64,000 nt of DNA, taken from contig NZ_JAFMOX010000062.1 in NCBI RefSeq assembly GCF_019049655.1, positions 217,339 through 281,338 of the forward strand, in the 5' to 3' direction. The translations under genes were made by a program, and so were the position numbers. Origin of the DNA: Rahnella rivi. GTDB taxonomy: Bacteria; Pseudomonadota; Gammaproteobacteria; Enterobacterales; Enterobacteriaceae. The notes under the pieces were generated by a model. The model saw nothing but the letters and a program-made list of their open reading frames with translations, was not told where the DNA came from and searched no databases. This document shows positions 16,998 to 24,711 of this stretch, in pieces; the stretch's first letter is position 1, and every line of letters begins with the position of its first letter.

Positions 16998-17023
16998 GAT
17001 GATGTATTCCTTGTCGTTAAGAT

Positions 17024-18277
17024 TTATGCATTGACCTGCAAAGCCGGAACAGGCTGTTCGCTGTGTTCCATCGCCAGCTGTTTCTTTTCCAGCACGCGGA
17101 AGAAGGGATAATAGATCATTGCTGAAATAATAATCATGACGCCTGACCAAATGGCTGCCGGAATATTCCCGCCGGTGGCAAAATAGGCATTGAAGAAGGG
17201 CGGCATGGTCCACGGGATCTGCAAGACCGGGCGGCCAATAATATTAAACGCCATCAGGAACCAGGACAGAGTGCAAAGCAGCATCGGCGTGATAATTAAC
17301 GGCAGCATCATCAGCGGATTAAACACCATCGGCACGCCGAAAATAACCGGCTCATTAATACAAAACAGCGACGGCGCAAAAGACATCCGGCCCAGCGATT
17401 TATAATAACGACTTTTCGACATCATCATCGCCAGCACCAGTCCCATCGTCGCGCCGGACCCGCCGGTGCAAATAAAGAAGTTATAAAAACCTTCCGCAAA
17501 GATATGGGGTATTGGCTGGTGGCTGAGATAGGCCTGAGTATTTTCGACAATAAACTTGAGAAATATCGGTGCGGTAATGCCGGAGAGCACGTTGGTGCCG
17601 TGAATGCCGCAGCACCAGAGCAGCGAGATAAGAAACACCAGCACCAGCATACCTGGCAACGTGCCCAGGCCGATGACCAGCGGGCTTAAGATCAGCGTGA
17701 AAAATGCGTTGATATCAAAATGCAGGATCACCCGCACAAACCACACCAGCGCCAGACAGACGAACGCCGGAATGACGCCGATAAAGGACTGTAATACGGC
17801 GGGAGGCACGTTTTCCGGCAGCCGGATATAGATTTTATGTTCGATAAAAAAGCGAATGATATAGACGGTCAGCACCGAAAGAATAATGGCCGAGAACAGA
17901 CCGGACGCCCCGAGATTTTCGACGTTTAACGTATATTCATCGTTAAGCTGCGCCATCAGAAATACGGCGACGGTGATCCCGCTGCACATCAGTCCGTCAA
18001 GCTTGTAATGTTTCGCCAGATTGTAACTGATGCCGATGGCTGACATTAATCCGATCACCCCGAAGGTCACAATGACCGGCACATTCAGCGCGGTGCCGAA
18101 CTGACCTAAATATTCCGTCCATCCGGGGATCGGCAGATTGGCGATAATTAAGAAGATACTGCCGGAAATAATAAACGGCAGCGTCAGCGTAATGCCGTTT
18201 CTGACGGCGACCAGAATAACGTTTTCGCCCACTTTCACCAGAGAGGGGACAACGCGTGATTCCAAAAATTTCATCAT
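17024..18277 (-). CDS. PTS IIC permease, lactose/cellobiose family
   Basis: A 417-residue inner-membrane permease with about ten hydrophobic segments, of the CelB/ChbC type: LPFIISGSIFLIIANLP near the N-terminus, WCCGIHGTNVLSGITAPIF, and the INEPVIFGVPMVFNPLM motif common to the family. It would import a beta-glucoside as the 6-phosphate, which the GH4 enzyme encoded 17 bases upstream would hydrolyse. No IIA or IIB gene lies in this cluster, so it must borrow them, perhaps the IIB at 44.9 kb. Confidence 0.9.
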   Translation of the reverse strand: MMKFLESRVVPSLVKVGENVILVAVRNGITLTLPFIISGSIFLIIANLPIPGWTEYLGQFGTALNVPVIVTFGVIGLMSAIGISYNLAKHYKLDGLMCSGITVAVFLMAQLNDEYTLNVENLGASGLFSAIILSVLTVYIIRFFIEHKIYIRLPENVPPAVLQSFIGVIPAFVCLALVWFVRVILHFDINAFFTLILSPLVIGLGTLPGMLVLVFLISLLWCCGIHGTNVLSGITAPIFLKFIVENTQAYLSHQPIPHIFAEGFYNFFICTGGSGATMGLVLAMMMSKSRYYKSLGRMSFAPSLFCINEPVIFGVPMVFNPLMMLPLIITPMLLCTLSWFLMAFNIIGRPVLQIPWTMPPFFNAYFATGGNIPAAIWSGVMIIISAMIYYPFFRVLEKKQLAMEHSEQPVPALQVNA

Positions 18278-18294
18278 GAGGTTTTACCTGTCTT

Positions 18295-19605
18295 TCAATA
18301 ATCATATTGAGGTAAATAAGCCCGGTTTACCGCGAGGTATTCGTCGAGAATTTTTTCGGCGATATCCACGGACGGCATCAGCGGATGCACCGAGAGCGCC
18401 ATTAATGCCGTGGAATAATCGCCGGTGACGGCAGCCTCGATCGTGAGTTCTTCGAACGCTTTAACGCTCTGGATCAGGCCGCGGATTTTCGACGGTAAAC
18501 GGCCATACGCCAGCGGATGCGCGCCCTGACGGTCAATCACCGCGTTAGTTTCCACCACGCTGTTTTCGTCAAGATCCGGCGTGGCACCGCGATTTCGCGT
18601 ATTGACGACGTGGATTTCCTGCCGGTTGTTATAAATCGCGCTGATGATCGAACAGGCAGTGTCTGAGTAATACGCGCCGCCGCGGCTTTCCAGTTCTTTG
18701 GGTTTACTTTCAAGCTGCGGGTTTTTATAGATTTCAAAAAGCTGGCGCTCAATTTCACGCGTTTGTTCTCCGCGTGTGCCGTGCGTCTGACTGTCTTGTA
18801 CGCTGTGCGCCACCATTTCACGGCGCAGATAGAAATATTTCAGGTAGGAAAGGGGATACAGCCCGAGTGCGCGGATAAAGGCGGGCGGCAATCCGGTGTC
18901 GGGAATGTTTTTCAACTGATGCTGACCGTTGCCCTGCGCCAGCTTTTCGATAAATTCTGCCGTAACGTCGTGGCCGTTGACGGCGATCTGATCGGCAAAA
19001 ATCAGGTGGTTCAGCCCCATCACGCGGGCATACACGTCTTCGCGGCGCACGTCATACACCTTCGCGATATCCATCATCATGCTGTTCGCGCCGCTGCAAA
19101 TCCCCAGCGTTTTGATGCACGAATATTTTTCGATGGCTTCGGTGACAATCCCCGCCGGATTGGTGAAATTGATCAGCCACGCCTCCGGGCACAGCCTTTC
19201 CATATCACGACACAACGCTAACAGCACGGGAATGGTGCGTTGCGCTTTCATAAACCCGCCCGCGCCGGTGGTTTCCTGGCCGAGAACGCCGTATTTCAAC
19301 GGGATCGCCTCGTCGTGAATGCGGGCTTCCTGCTGGCCGACGCGCAGCTGGGTAGTGACGAAATCCGCATCACGCAGCGCGGTTTCCCGGTCGGTGGTCA
19401 GATGGACCGTCATCGGGATACCGGCTTTTTTCACCATCCGCTGTGCCAGCGCGCCCACAATGTTCAGCTTTTCTTCACCGGCGGCAATATCCACCAGCCA
19501 GAATTCCGATACCGGTAATTCGGCGTGGCGGCGGATAAAGCCGTCGATCAGTTCCGGTGTGTAACCTGAGCCGCCGCCCAGCGTGACAATCTTGAGTGTT
19601 TTCAT
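18295..19605 (-). CDS. 6-phospho-beta-glucosidase, glycosidase family 4
   Basis: A 436-residue NAD- and metal-dependent hydrolase of the CelF/LicH type. The nucleotide-binding GGGSGYTPELIDGF is at residues 9-22, INFTNPAGIVTEA is the substrate/metal region, CSGAN and GLNHLIF carry the metal-binding Cys and His. It cleaves phosphorylated beta-glucosides in the cytoplasm by an oxidation-elimination route. The start at 19605 is right after AGGG; longer frames have no family support. It is first in the operon and its promoter region holds the palindrome at 19641-19654. Confidence 0.93.
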   Translation of the reverse strand: MKTLKIVTLGGGSGYTPELIDGFIRRHAELPVSEFWLVDIAAGEEKLNIVGALAQRMVKKAGIPMTVHLTTDRETALRDADFVTTQLRVGQQEARIHDEAIPLKYGVLGQETTGAGGFMKAQRTIPVLLALCRDMERLCPEAWLINFTNPAGIVTEAIEKYSCIKTLGICSGANSMMMDIAKVYDVRREDVYARVMGLNHLIFADQIAVNGHDVTAEFIEKLAQGNGQHQLKNIPDTGLPPAFIRALGLYPLSYLKYFYLRREMVAHSVQDSQTHGTRGEQTREIERQLFEIYKNPQLESKPKELESRGGAYYSDTACSIISAIYNNRQEIHVVNTRNRGATPDLDENSVVETNAVIDRQGAHPLAYGRLPSKIRGLIQSVKAFEELTIEAAVTGDYSTALMALSVHPLMPSVDIAEKILDEYLAVNRAYLPQYDY

Positions 19606-19640
19606 TCCCTGCTGACTCCCTGTGTTGTTGAAAAACCGTA

Positions 19641-19654
19641 CTGGCATATGCCAG
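19641..19654. promoter_or_regulatory. 14-bp palindrome upstream of GH4 operon
   Basis: CTGGCATATGCCAG is a perfect palindrome 36 bases upstream of the GH4 start. It is a good candidate operator for the HutC-type regulator at the other end of the cluster. No second copy was noticed near that regulator. Confidence 0.45.
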
Positions 19655-19818
19655 ATGACAGGAAGTTAACACGAATAACCTTGCTGTAAATAAGGGTTAA
19701 CGGGCAGGCACAGACAAAGATGAAAAATGCGAGGCAGGTCTTGCTGCAAGCTGATAATTCGAGCGGGAGTGATTGATAACATGAATGTCTGTGCCTGCCG
19801 GACGATATCGGCGCCACC

Positions 19819-19847
19819 CTTGATTTCCCCGTCACTTGACCGCATGT
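19819..19847 (+). promoter_or_regulatory. Candidate heat-shock (sigma-32) promoter of prlC
   Basis: CTTGATT, a 14-base spacer and CCGCATGT closely follow the sigma-32 consensus (CTTGAAA, 13-15 bases, CCCCATNT). It lies 94 bases before prlC, which is heat-inducible in E. coli. Confidence 0.55.
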
Positions 19848-19940
19848 TAGAAGTTACGTCATCTTTAAGACGACCCGAATTCACGGCGTGGTGCGCCACA
19901 GACGCATCAGCCCCAAACGCTATTACGAAGGACTGGCCCT

Positions 19941-22001
19941 ATGACTGAACAGCAAAACGCGTCGAATCCGCTCTTAAAACCGTTCTCCCTGCCGCCTTTC
20001 TCTGCGATCCAACCTGAACATATTGTCCCTGCGATGAAGTCTGCGATTGAAGAAAGCCGCCAGACCATCGAACGCGTGGTCGCACAAGGTGCGCCTTATA
20101 CGTGGGAAAACCTGTGTCAGCCGCTGGCAGAAAGTGACGATCGTCTGGGGCGTATCTGGTCGCCGGTCGGCCACCTGAATGCGGTGAAAAACAGCCCGGA
20201 ACTGCGTGAAGCTTACGAGCAGTGCCTGCCGATTTTATCCGAATTCAGTACCTGGGCGGGTCAGCATGCCGGGTTGTATCAGGCTTATTGCGATCTCAAA
20301 GCCAGCGAGCATTTCAACACGCTGTCCGTGGCGCAGAAAAAAGCCATTGATAACGCGCTGCGTGATTTCGAGCTGTCCGGCATTGGCTTGCCGATGGAAA
20401 AACAGAAACGTTACGGTGAAATTTCCGCGCGTCTGTCCGAGCTTGGCTCGACTTACAGCAACAACGTGCTCGACGCCACCATGGGCTGGAGCAAACTCAT
20501 CACGGATGAGAACGACCTGAAAGGTCTGCCGGAAAGCGCGCTGGCGGCTGCCAAAGCGCTGGCCGAATCGAAAGAGCAGGAAGGCTGGTTGCTGACGCTG
20601 GATATCCCGAGCTATCTGCCGGTGATTACCTACGGTGAAAACCGTGCGCTGCGCGAAGAAATGTACCGCGCATTCGGCACCCGCGCCTCCGATCAGGGCC
20701 CTAACGCCGGTAAGTGGGATAACAGTGAAGTGATGGCGGAGATTTTATCGCTGCGTCATGAACTGGCGCAGCTGCTGGGCTTTGACTCTTACGCGGACAT
20801 GTCCCTCGCCACCAAAATGGCGGAAAGCCCGGCGCAGGTGATCGACTTCCTGAGCGGTCTGGCGACGCGCGCCCGCCCGCAGGGTGAGCAGGAGCTGGCG
20901 CAGTTGCGCGCCTTCGCCAAAGAACACTTCGGCGTGGATGAAATGGAAGCCTGGGATTTGCCGTTCTACGGTGAAAAACAGAAACAGCATCTGTTCTCCA
21001 TCAACGACGAGCAACTCCGCCCTTATTTCCCTGAACAGCGTGCGCTGGAAGGGCTGTTCGAAGTGGTGAAACGTATTTACGGCATCACCGCCAAAGAGCG
21101 TAAAGACGTGGAAACCTGGCACAAAGACGTACGTTTCTTCGACCTGTTCGATGAAACCGGCGACCTGCGCGGCAGCTTCTACCTCGACCTGTATGCCCGC
21201 GAGCACAAACGCGGCGGTGCCTGGATGAATGACTGCGTCGGCAGCCTGCGTAAAGCTGACGGCGAGCTGCAAAAACCGGTCGCGTACCTGACCTGTAATT
21301 TCAACGGCCCGGTCGGCAATAAACCGGCGCTGTTCACGCACAACGAAGTCACCACGCTGTTCCATGAGTTCGGTCACGGCCTGCATCATATGCTGACCCG
21401 CATCGACACTCCGGGAGTGGCCGGTATTTCCGGTGTGCCGTGGGATGCCGTCGAGCTGCCAAGCCAGTTTATGGAAAACTGGTGCTGGGAGCCGGACGCG
21501 CTGGCGTTCATCTCCGGCCATTTCGAAACCGGCGAACCGTTGCCGAAAGAGATGCTGGATAAAATGCTGGCGGCGAAAAACTATCAGGCGGCGCTGTTTA
21601 TCCTGCGTCAGCTGGAGTTCGGCCTGTTCGATTTCCGTATGCATGCGGAATATAACCCGGCCAAAGGCGCGCAAATCCTGCAAACGCTGGCAGAAATTAA
21701 GAAGCAAGTTGCCGTGGTGCCGTCACCGTCATGGGGACGTTTCCCGCACGCTTTCAGCCACATCTTTGCAGGTGGTTATGCGGCCGGTTACTACAGCTAT
21801 CTGTGGGCGGAAGTACTGTCTGCCGATGCGTATTCCCGCTTTGAAGAAGACGGGATTTTCAACCGCGAAACAGGTCAGTCGTTCCTCGATAACATTCTGT
21901 CGCGCGGCGGTTCCGAAGAGCCGATGGAGCTGTTCAAACGCTTCCGCGGGCGTGAGCCGCAGCTGGATGCTATGCTGCGCCACTACGGAATCAAAGGATA
22001 A
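19941..22001 (+). CDS. prlC: Oligopeptidase A
   Basis: A 686-residue M3-family zinc metallopeptidase (E. coli 680) that degrades signal peptides and other short peptides in the cytoplasm. The zinc-binding HEFGH is at residues 475-479 in LFHEFGHGLHHML, and the third ligand region follows in GVPWDAVELPSQFMENW. AAGGA is eight bases before the ATG. rsmJ starts nine bases after its stop, the same gene pair as in E. coli, so they are probably one transcript. Confidence 0.98.
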   Translation: MTEQQNASNPLLKPFSLPPFSAIQPEHIVPAMKSAIEESRQTIERVVAQGAPYTWENLCQPLAESDDRLGRIWSPVGHLNAVKNSPELREAYEQCLPILSEFSTWAGQHAGLYQAYCDLKASEHFNTLSVAQKKAIDNALRDFELSGIGLPMEKQKRYGEISARLSELGSTYSNNVLDATMGWSKLITDENDLKGLPESALAAAKALAESKEQEGWLLTLDIPSYLPVITYGENRALREEMYRAFGTRASDQGPNAGKWDNSEVMAEILSLRHELAQLLGFDSYADMSLATKMAESPAQVIDFLSGLATRARPQGEQELAQLRAFAKEHFGVDEMEAWDLPFYGEKQKQHLFSINDEQLRPYFPEQRALEGLFEVVKRIYGITAKERKDVETWHKDVRFFDLFDETGDLRGSFYLDLYAREHKRGGAWMNDCVGSLRKADGELQKPVAYLTCNFNGPVGNKPALFTHNEVTTLFHEFGHGLHHMLTRIDTPGVAGISGVPWDAVELPSQFMENWCWEPDALAFISGHFETGEPLPKEMLDKMLAAKNYQAALFILRQLEFGLFDFRMHAEYNPAKGAQILQTLAEIKKQVAVVPSPSWGRFPHAFSHIFAGGYAAGYYSYLWAEVLSADAYSRFEEDGIFNRETGQSFLDNILSRGGSEEPMELFKRFRGREPQLDAMLRHYGIKG

Positions 22002-22010
22002 CCTCTGCCT

Positions 22011-22757
22011 GTGAGTGTGTGTTTACTGTGTGAAGAAGGCGCCGATGAAGGCGCCTTATCTGTTCTGGCGCAGCGCTGGAATCTGACGTCTGATCCGGAT
22101 GCCGTGATGGCGCTGGTGCTGACGCCTGAACGTCTGGAATTACGCAAACGCGACGAGCCCAAACTCGGCGCGATTTTTGTCGATTTCGTCGGCGGCACCA
22201 TGGCGCACCGGCGTAAATTCGGCGGCGGACGCGGTGAAGCGGTGGCGAAAGCCGTCGGTGTTAAAGGCCGCTATCTGCCGGATGTCGTCGATGCCACCGC
22301 AGGGCTGGGGCGCGATGCGTTTGTGCTCGCTTCCTTGGGCTGCAAGGTGCGGATGCTGGAGCGCAATCCGGTCGTGGCGGCATTGCTCGATGACGGGCTG
22401 GCGCGTGGCTATCGCGATGCGGAAATCGGTCCGTGGCTGCGTGAGCGCATGACGCTGCTGCACGCTTCAAGCCTGACGGCGCTCTCTGAACTTTCGCCGA
22501 AGCCGGAAGTGGTGTATCTCGATCCGATGTATCCGCACAAACAGAAAAGTGCGCTGGTGAAGAAAGAGATGCGGGTGTTTCAGGGACTTGTCGGCCCGGA
22601 TGAAGATGCCGATGGCCTGCTGGAACCGGCGCGTCGTTTAGCGACAAAACGCATCGTGGTGAAACGCCCGGATTACGCCCCGCCAATGGCCGATATTCCT
22701 GCCCAGGCCGCCGTGGTCACCAAAAGCCACCGGTTTGATATTTATACGCCGCTGTAG
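22011..22757 (+). CDS. rsmJ: 16S rRNA (guanine1516-N2)-methyltransferase
   Basis: A 248-residue AdoMet-dependent enzyme that methylates G1516 of 16S rRNA. DATAGLGRDAFVLASLG is the AdoMet site and VVYLDPMYPHKQKSALVKKEMRVF the catalytic and RNA-binding core; all match E. coli RsmJ. The start is GTG at 22011, with AAGGAT at the end of prlC serving as ribosome site. A strong terminator follows. Confidence 0.96.
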   Translation: MSVCLLCEEGADEGALSVLAQRWNLTSDPDAVMALVLTPERLELRKRDEPKLGAIFVDFVGGTMAHRRKFGGGRGEAVAKAVGVKGRYLPDVVDATAGLGRDAFVLASLGCKVRMLERNPVVAALLDDGLARGYRDAEIGPWLRERMTLLHASSLTALSELSPKPEVVYLDPMYPHKQKSALVKKEMRVFQGLVGPDEDADGLLEPARRLATKRIVVKRPDYAPPMADIPAQAAVVTKSHRFDIYTPL

Positions 22758-22779
22758 AATTCTGTTGTGCTAAAAATTC

Positions 22780-22816
22780 AAAACCGGAATGTGCATAGAC
22801 GCATTCCGGTTTTTTT
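22780..22816. terminator. Terminator after rsmJ
   Basis: AAAACCGGAATG and CATTCCGGTTTTTTT form a 12-bp stem; A-richness on the left makes it bidirectional and able to end the opposing antitoxin gene. Confidence 0.85.
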
Positions 22817-22820
22817 CGTT

Positions 22821-23183
22821 TTAAGCCTGGTTACGCAAATCTTCAATAAACTCGGTCACCGGCACCGTTTTTTCACGGTCCCGCTGCGCTTCGTCGATCT
22901 TGTTTAACTGGTCAATCAGGATTTTCTTCATCTCGGCTTCGGCAAAGCGCGTCAGTAAATCCCTGACCATTGGCTGGTAGCCAATCTGATGATGTGCCGC
23001 GATAGTTTTCAGATTACTGAGCAACGATTTTTGCAGCCGGATTGAAATTGCCTGGAGTTCCATCATGTCATCGAACTCAGCGGCAAGAGAGGGAGATATC
23101 GCCTCTGCATGTTCTTCGGATGCACCCAGCTCGCGGGTATCCCACATATCTGCATTATCCTGAGCGTCATGGCGGGTTGTCAT
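22821..23183 (-). CDS. CopG/BrnA-like antitoxin of a type II module
   Basis: A 120-residue protein with an N-terminal MWDTRELGASEEHAE stretch and a ribbon-helix-helix-like core (MMELQAISIRLQKSLLSNLKTIAAHHQIGYQPMVRDLLTRFAE, about residues 40-82). This pattern is seen in CopG-type antitoxins that bind DNA and neutralise a partner toxin. The start at 23183 has AGGA seven bases upstream. The usual partner lies immediately upstream but is truncated (23222-23413), so this looks like an orphaned antitoxin, possibly kept as a regulator or anti-toxin. The family call is by motif only. Confidence 0.65.
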   Translation of the reverse strand: MTTRHDAQDNADMWDTRELGASEEHAEAISPSLAAEFDDMMELQAISIRLQKSLLSNLKTIAAHHQIGYQPMVRDLLTRFAEAEMKKILIDQLNKIDEAQRDREKTVPVTEFIEDLRNQA

Positions 23184-23221
23184 AATGTCTTCCTCTAAAT
23201 TTAGGGTGTTACTGCCGATTT

Positions 23222-23413
23222 TCACAGGGCACCTTTGCTGGCGTAAATTCGCCTTTCAATCTCGTCAGGCTCAAATGCGGACTTAAGTCGTGCGGGGAGC
23301 CCATTATGGGGAGGTATAAAGCAGATTTTAAGTGTTCTTCCCCTGTTTGTTTCAGCAATAAACCACAAGGTGGGAGGCGTTGTCTGATGCTGCTCGCATT
23401 CCCCGATAAAATC
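23222..23413 (-). pseudogene. Truncated toxin remnant upstream of the antitoxin
   Basis: A reading frame of about 63 codons, without a start codon, is open from just beside the uspA terminator to a TGA at 23222-23224. It reads TPPTLWFIAETNRGRTLKICF and later SAFEPDEIERRIYASKG. This matches the C-terminal half of a small family, about 95-100 residues long, often labelled ADP-ribosyl-(dinitrogen reductase) hydrolase and encoded next to such CopG-like partners. The N-terminal half is missing: an in-frame TGA at 23414-23416 precedes it and the uspA terminator begins two bases further. The junction suggests a deletion that removed the toxin's front and promoter. Confidence 0.6.
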
Positions 23414-23417
23414 TCAT

Positions 23418-23455
23418 AAAAAAATGCCCGCCGGTTTTCACCTGCGGGCATTTTT
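23418..23455. terminator. Terminator of uspA
   Basis: ATGCCCGC and GCGGGCAT pair with runs of A and T outside the stem, 28 bases after the uspA stop. Confidence 0.8.
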
Positions 23456-23482
23456 ATAGCCGTTTCAGCGGGACAGTGTGTC

Positions 23483-23923
23483 TTACGCTTCTTCTTCCTC
23501 ATCGCGCAGCGGCACGATCAGCATGTCGATATGTACGGTGTTGATCAGCTGGCGGGCGGAGGACATCAGTTTGCTCCAGAAATCCTGGTGATGGCCGCAC
23601 AGCACCAAATCCACGCCGTATTTATTAATCGCATCAACCAGAACCTGTGCTAAATCACCGCTGCCACTCAGGGTTTCTGAAATCGGATAACCTGCGTTTT
23701 GCGACAATTCATTCAGCGCGTGGTGAGTTTCTTCGGAAATACGTTTCTGCATGTCGCCCAGATTGACGTCGATAAGGCCGGTGTACAGGTCTGAATAGTT
23801 CACATCAACGTGGATCAGGGACACTTTAGCGTTGTAAGGGCGCGCCATGGAGACGGCTTTCTCAACTAAAACCTTGCTCTCCGGCGACAGGTCTACAGCA
23901 ATGAGTATGTGTTTGTAAGCCAT
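23483..23923 (-). CDS. uspA: Universal stress protein A
   Basis: A 146-residue cytoplasmic dimer induced by growth arrest, starvation and oxidative stress. MAYKHILIAVDLSPES, LIHVDVNYSDLYTGLIDVN and LVLCGHHQDFWSKLMSSARQLINTVHIDMLIVPL match E. coli UspA; it lacks the full ATP-binding G-2x-G-9x-G motif, as expected for the UspA class. It is divergent from uspB, the conserved arrangement. AAGGAGTTTTC precedes the ATG. Confidence 0.97.
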   Translation of the reverse strand: MAYKHILIAVDLSPESKVLVEKAVSMARPYNAKVSLIHVDVNYSDLYTGLIDVNLGDMQKRISEETHHALNELSQNAGYPISETLSGSGDLAQVLVDAINKYGVDLVLCGHHQDFWSKLMSSARQLINTVHIDMLIVPLRDEEEEA

Positions 23924-24271
23924 AAGAAAACTCCTTCCATAAGTCGGTTAACAGCAATATCTGCATCATGCGAAAGTCATGCTTTTAGTATAGCGCCAAA
24001 ATGGTTAAACAAATCAAGCATACAGATCCCATTTCCTGTTCCGGCAATCGATAGATATAAATAATATGAGGCGTCTTCCCTATTTCCAGATTCGTTTCCT
24101 ACACTGAATAATGCAGGCTTCTCCTGTTTTGGCAATTTTCTGTGATGTGAAAGAGGGCGGACATATTCGTGTCCGGGGGTGTGAAATCGCGGAAAGGCAG
24201 GGCGAAACGTCGGGTGTGCGGCAGAGTTGATGGCCGCAGTGCGCGGGGTGAGTTCGCCTTGAGGGGGAATC
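23924..24271. promoter_or_regulatory. Divergent promoter region uspA/uspB
   Basis: This 348-base region has no gene. On the minus strand CTATACT at 23987-23993 is a good -10 box (sigma-70 or sigma-S type) for uspA. GAGGGGGAATC just before 24272 is the uspB ribosome site. Confidence 0.5.
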
Positions 24272-24607
24272 ATGATCAGTCCCGTTGCGCTATTTTGGGC
24301 TTTATGTTTTGTATGTGTGGTGAATATGCTGCGCTATTATTCTTCTTTGCGCGCATTGCTGGTGGTTCTTCGGGGATGTGATCCCCTGCTGTATCAATAT
24401 GTTGATGGCGGTGGATTCTTTACGTCTCACGGGCAACCGAGTAAGCAAATCAGGCTGGTGCGTTATATTTATGCTCAGCGCTACGTTGAACATCACGATC
24501 CTGAATTTATCCGCCGTTGTGAGCGGGTGCGCGGTCAGTTTGTTCTGACGACAGCGCTGGTTGGGCTTATTCTCATCAGTATGATGGCGATGCTCATCTG
24601 GTATTAA
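24272..24607 (+). CDS. uspB: Universal stress protein B
   Basis: A 111-residue inner-membrane protein with two hydrophobic segments, one at the N-terminus (ISPVALFWALCFVCVVNML) and one at the C-terminus (FVLTTALVGLILISMMAMLIWY), and a charged middle. It is controlled by sigma-S in E. coli and needed for ethanol resistance in stationary phase. It lies between uspA and pitA as in E. coli. The ATG has a strong GAGGGGG upstream. Confidence 0.96.
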   Translation: MISPVALFWALCFVCVVNMLRYYSSLRALLVVLRGCDPLLYQYVDGGGFFTSHGQPSKQIRLVRYIYAQRYVEHHDPEFIRRCERVRGQFVLTTALVGLILISMMAMLIWY

Positions 24608-24646
24608 ATCTGAATAATCGTTGTGAGGATGTGTGAAAAAGGAAAT

Positions 24647-24683
24647 AAAAAAGGCGACCTTGTTCAACACAGGTCGCCTTTTT
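24647..24683. terminator. Terminator between uspB and pitA
   Basis: AAGGCGACCT and AGGTCGCCTT pair around ten bases with A and T runs on either side, serving both convergent genes. Confidence 0.85.
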
Positions 24684-24711
24684 CTATTCTGAACCGAGAT
24701 TCAGACGCTTA

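Noticed and set aside
16997..17213. N-terminal extension of the Gfo/Idh/MocA frame
   Set aside because: It overlaps the permease gene out of frame; the family start MKINCAF at 16997 has its own ribosome site.
20745..21707. 320-codon open frame on the minus strand
   Set aside because: It is antisense to prlC and arises from the codon bias of that gene; no ribosome site or family.
23209..23502. 97-codon minus-strand frame across the uspA terminator
   Set aside because: It reads through the uspA stop region and terminator in a frame unlike any protein; the toxin remnant is in a different frame.
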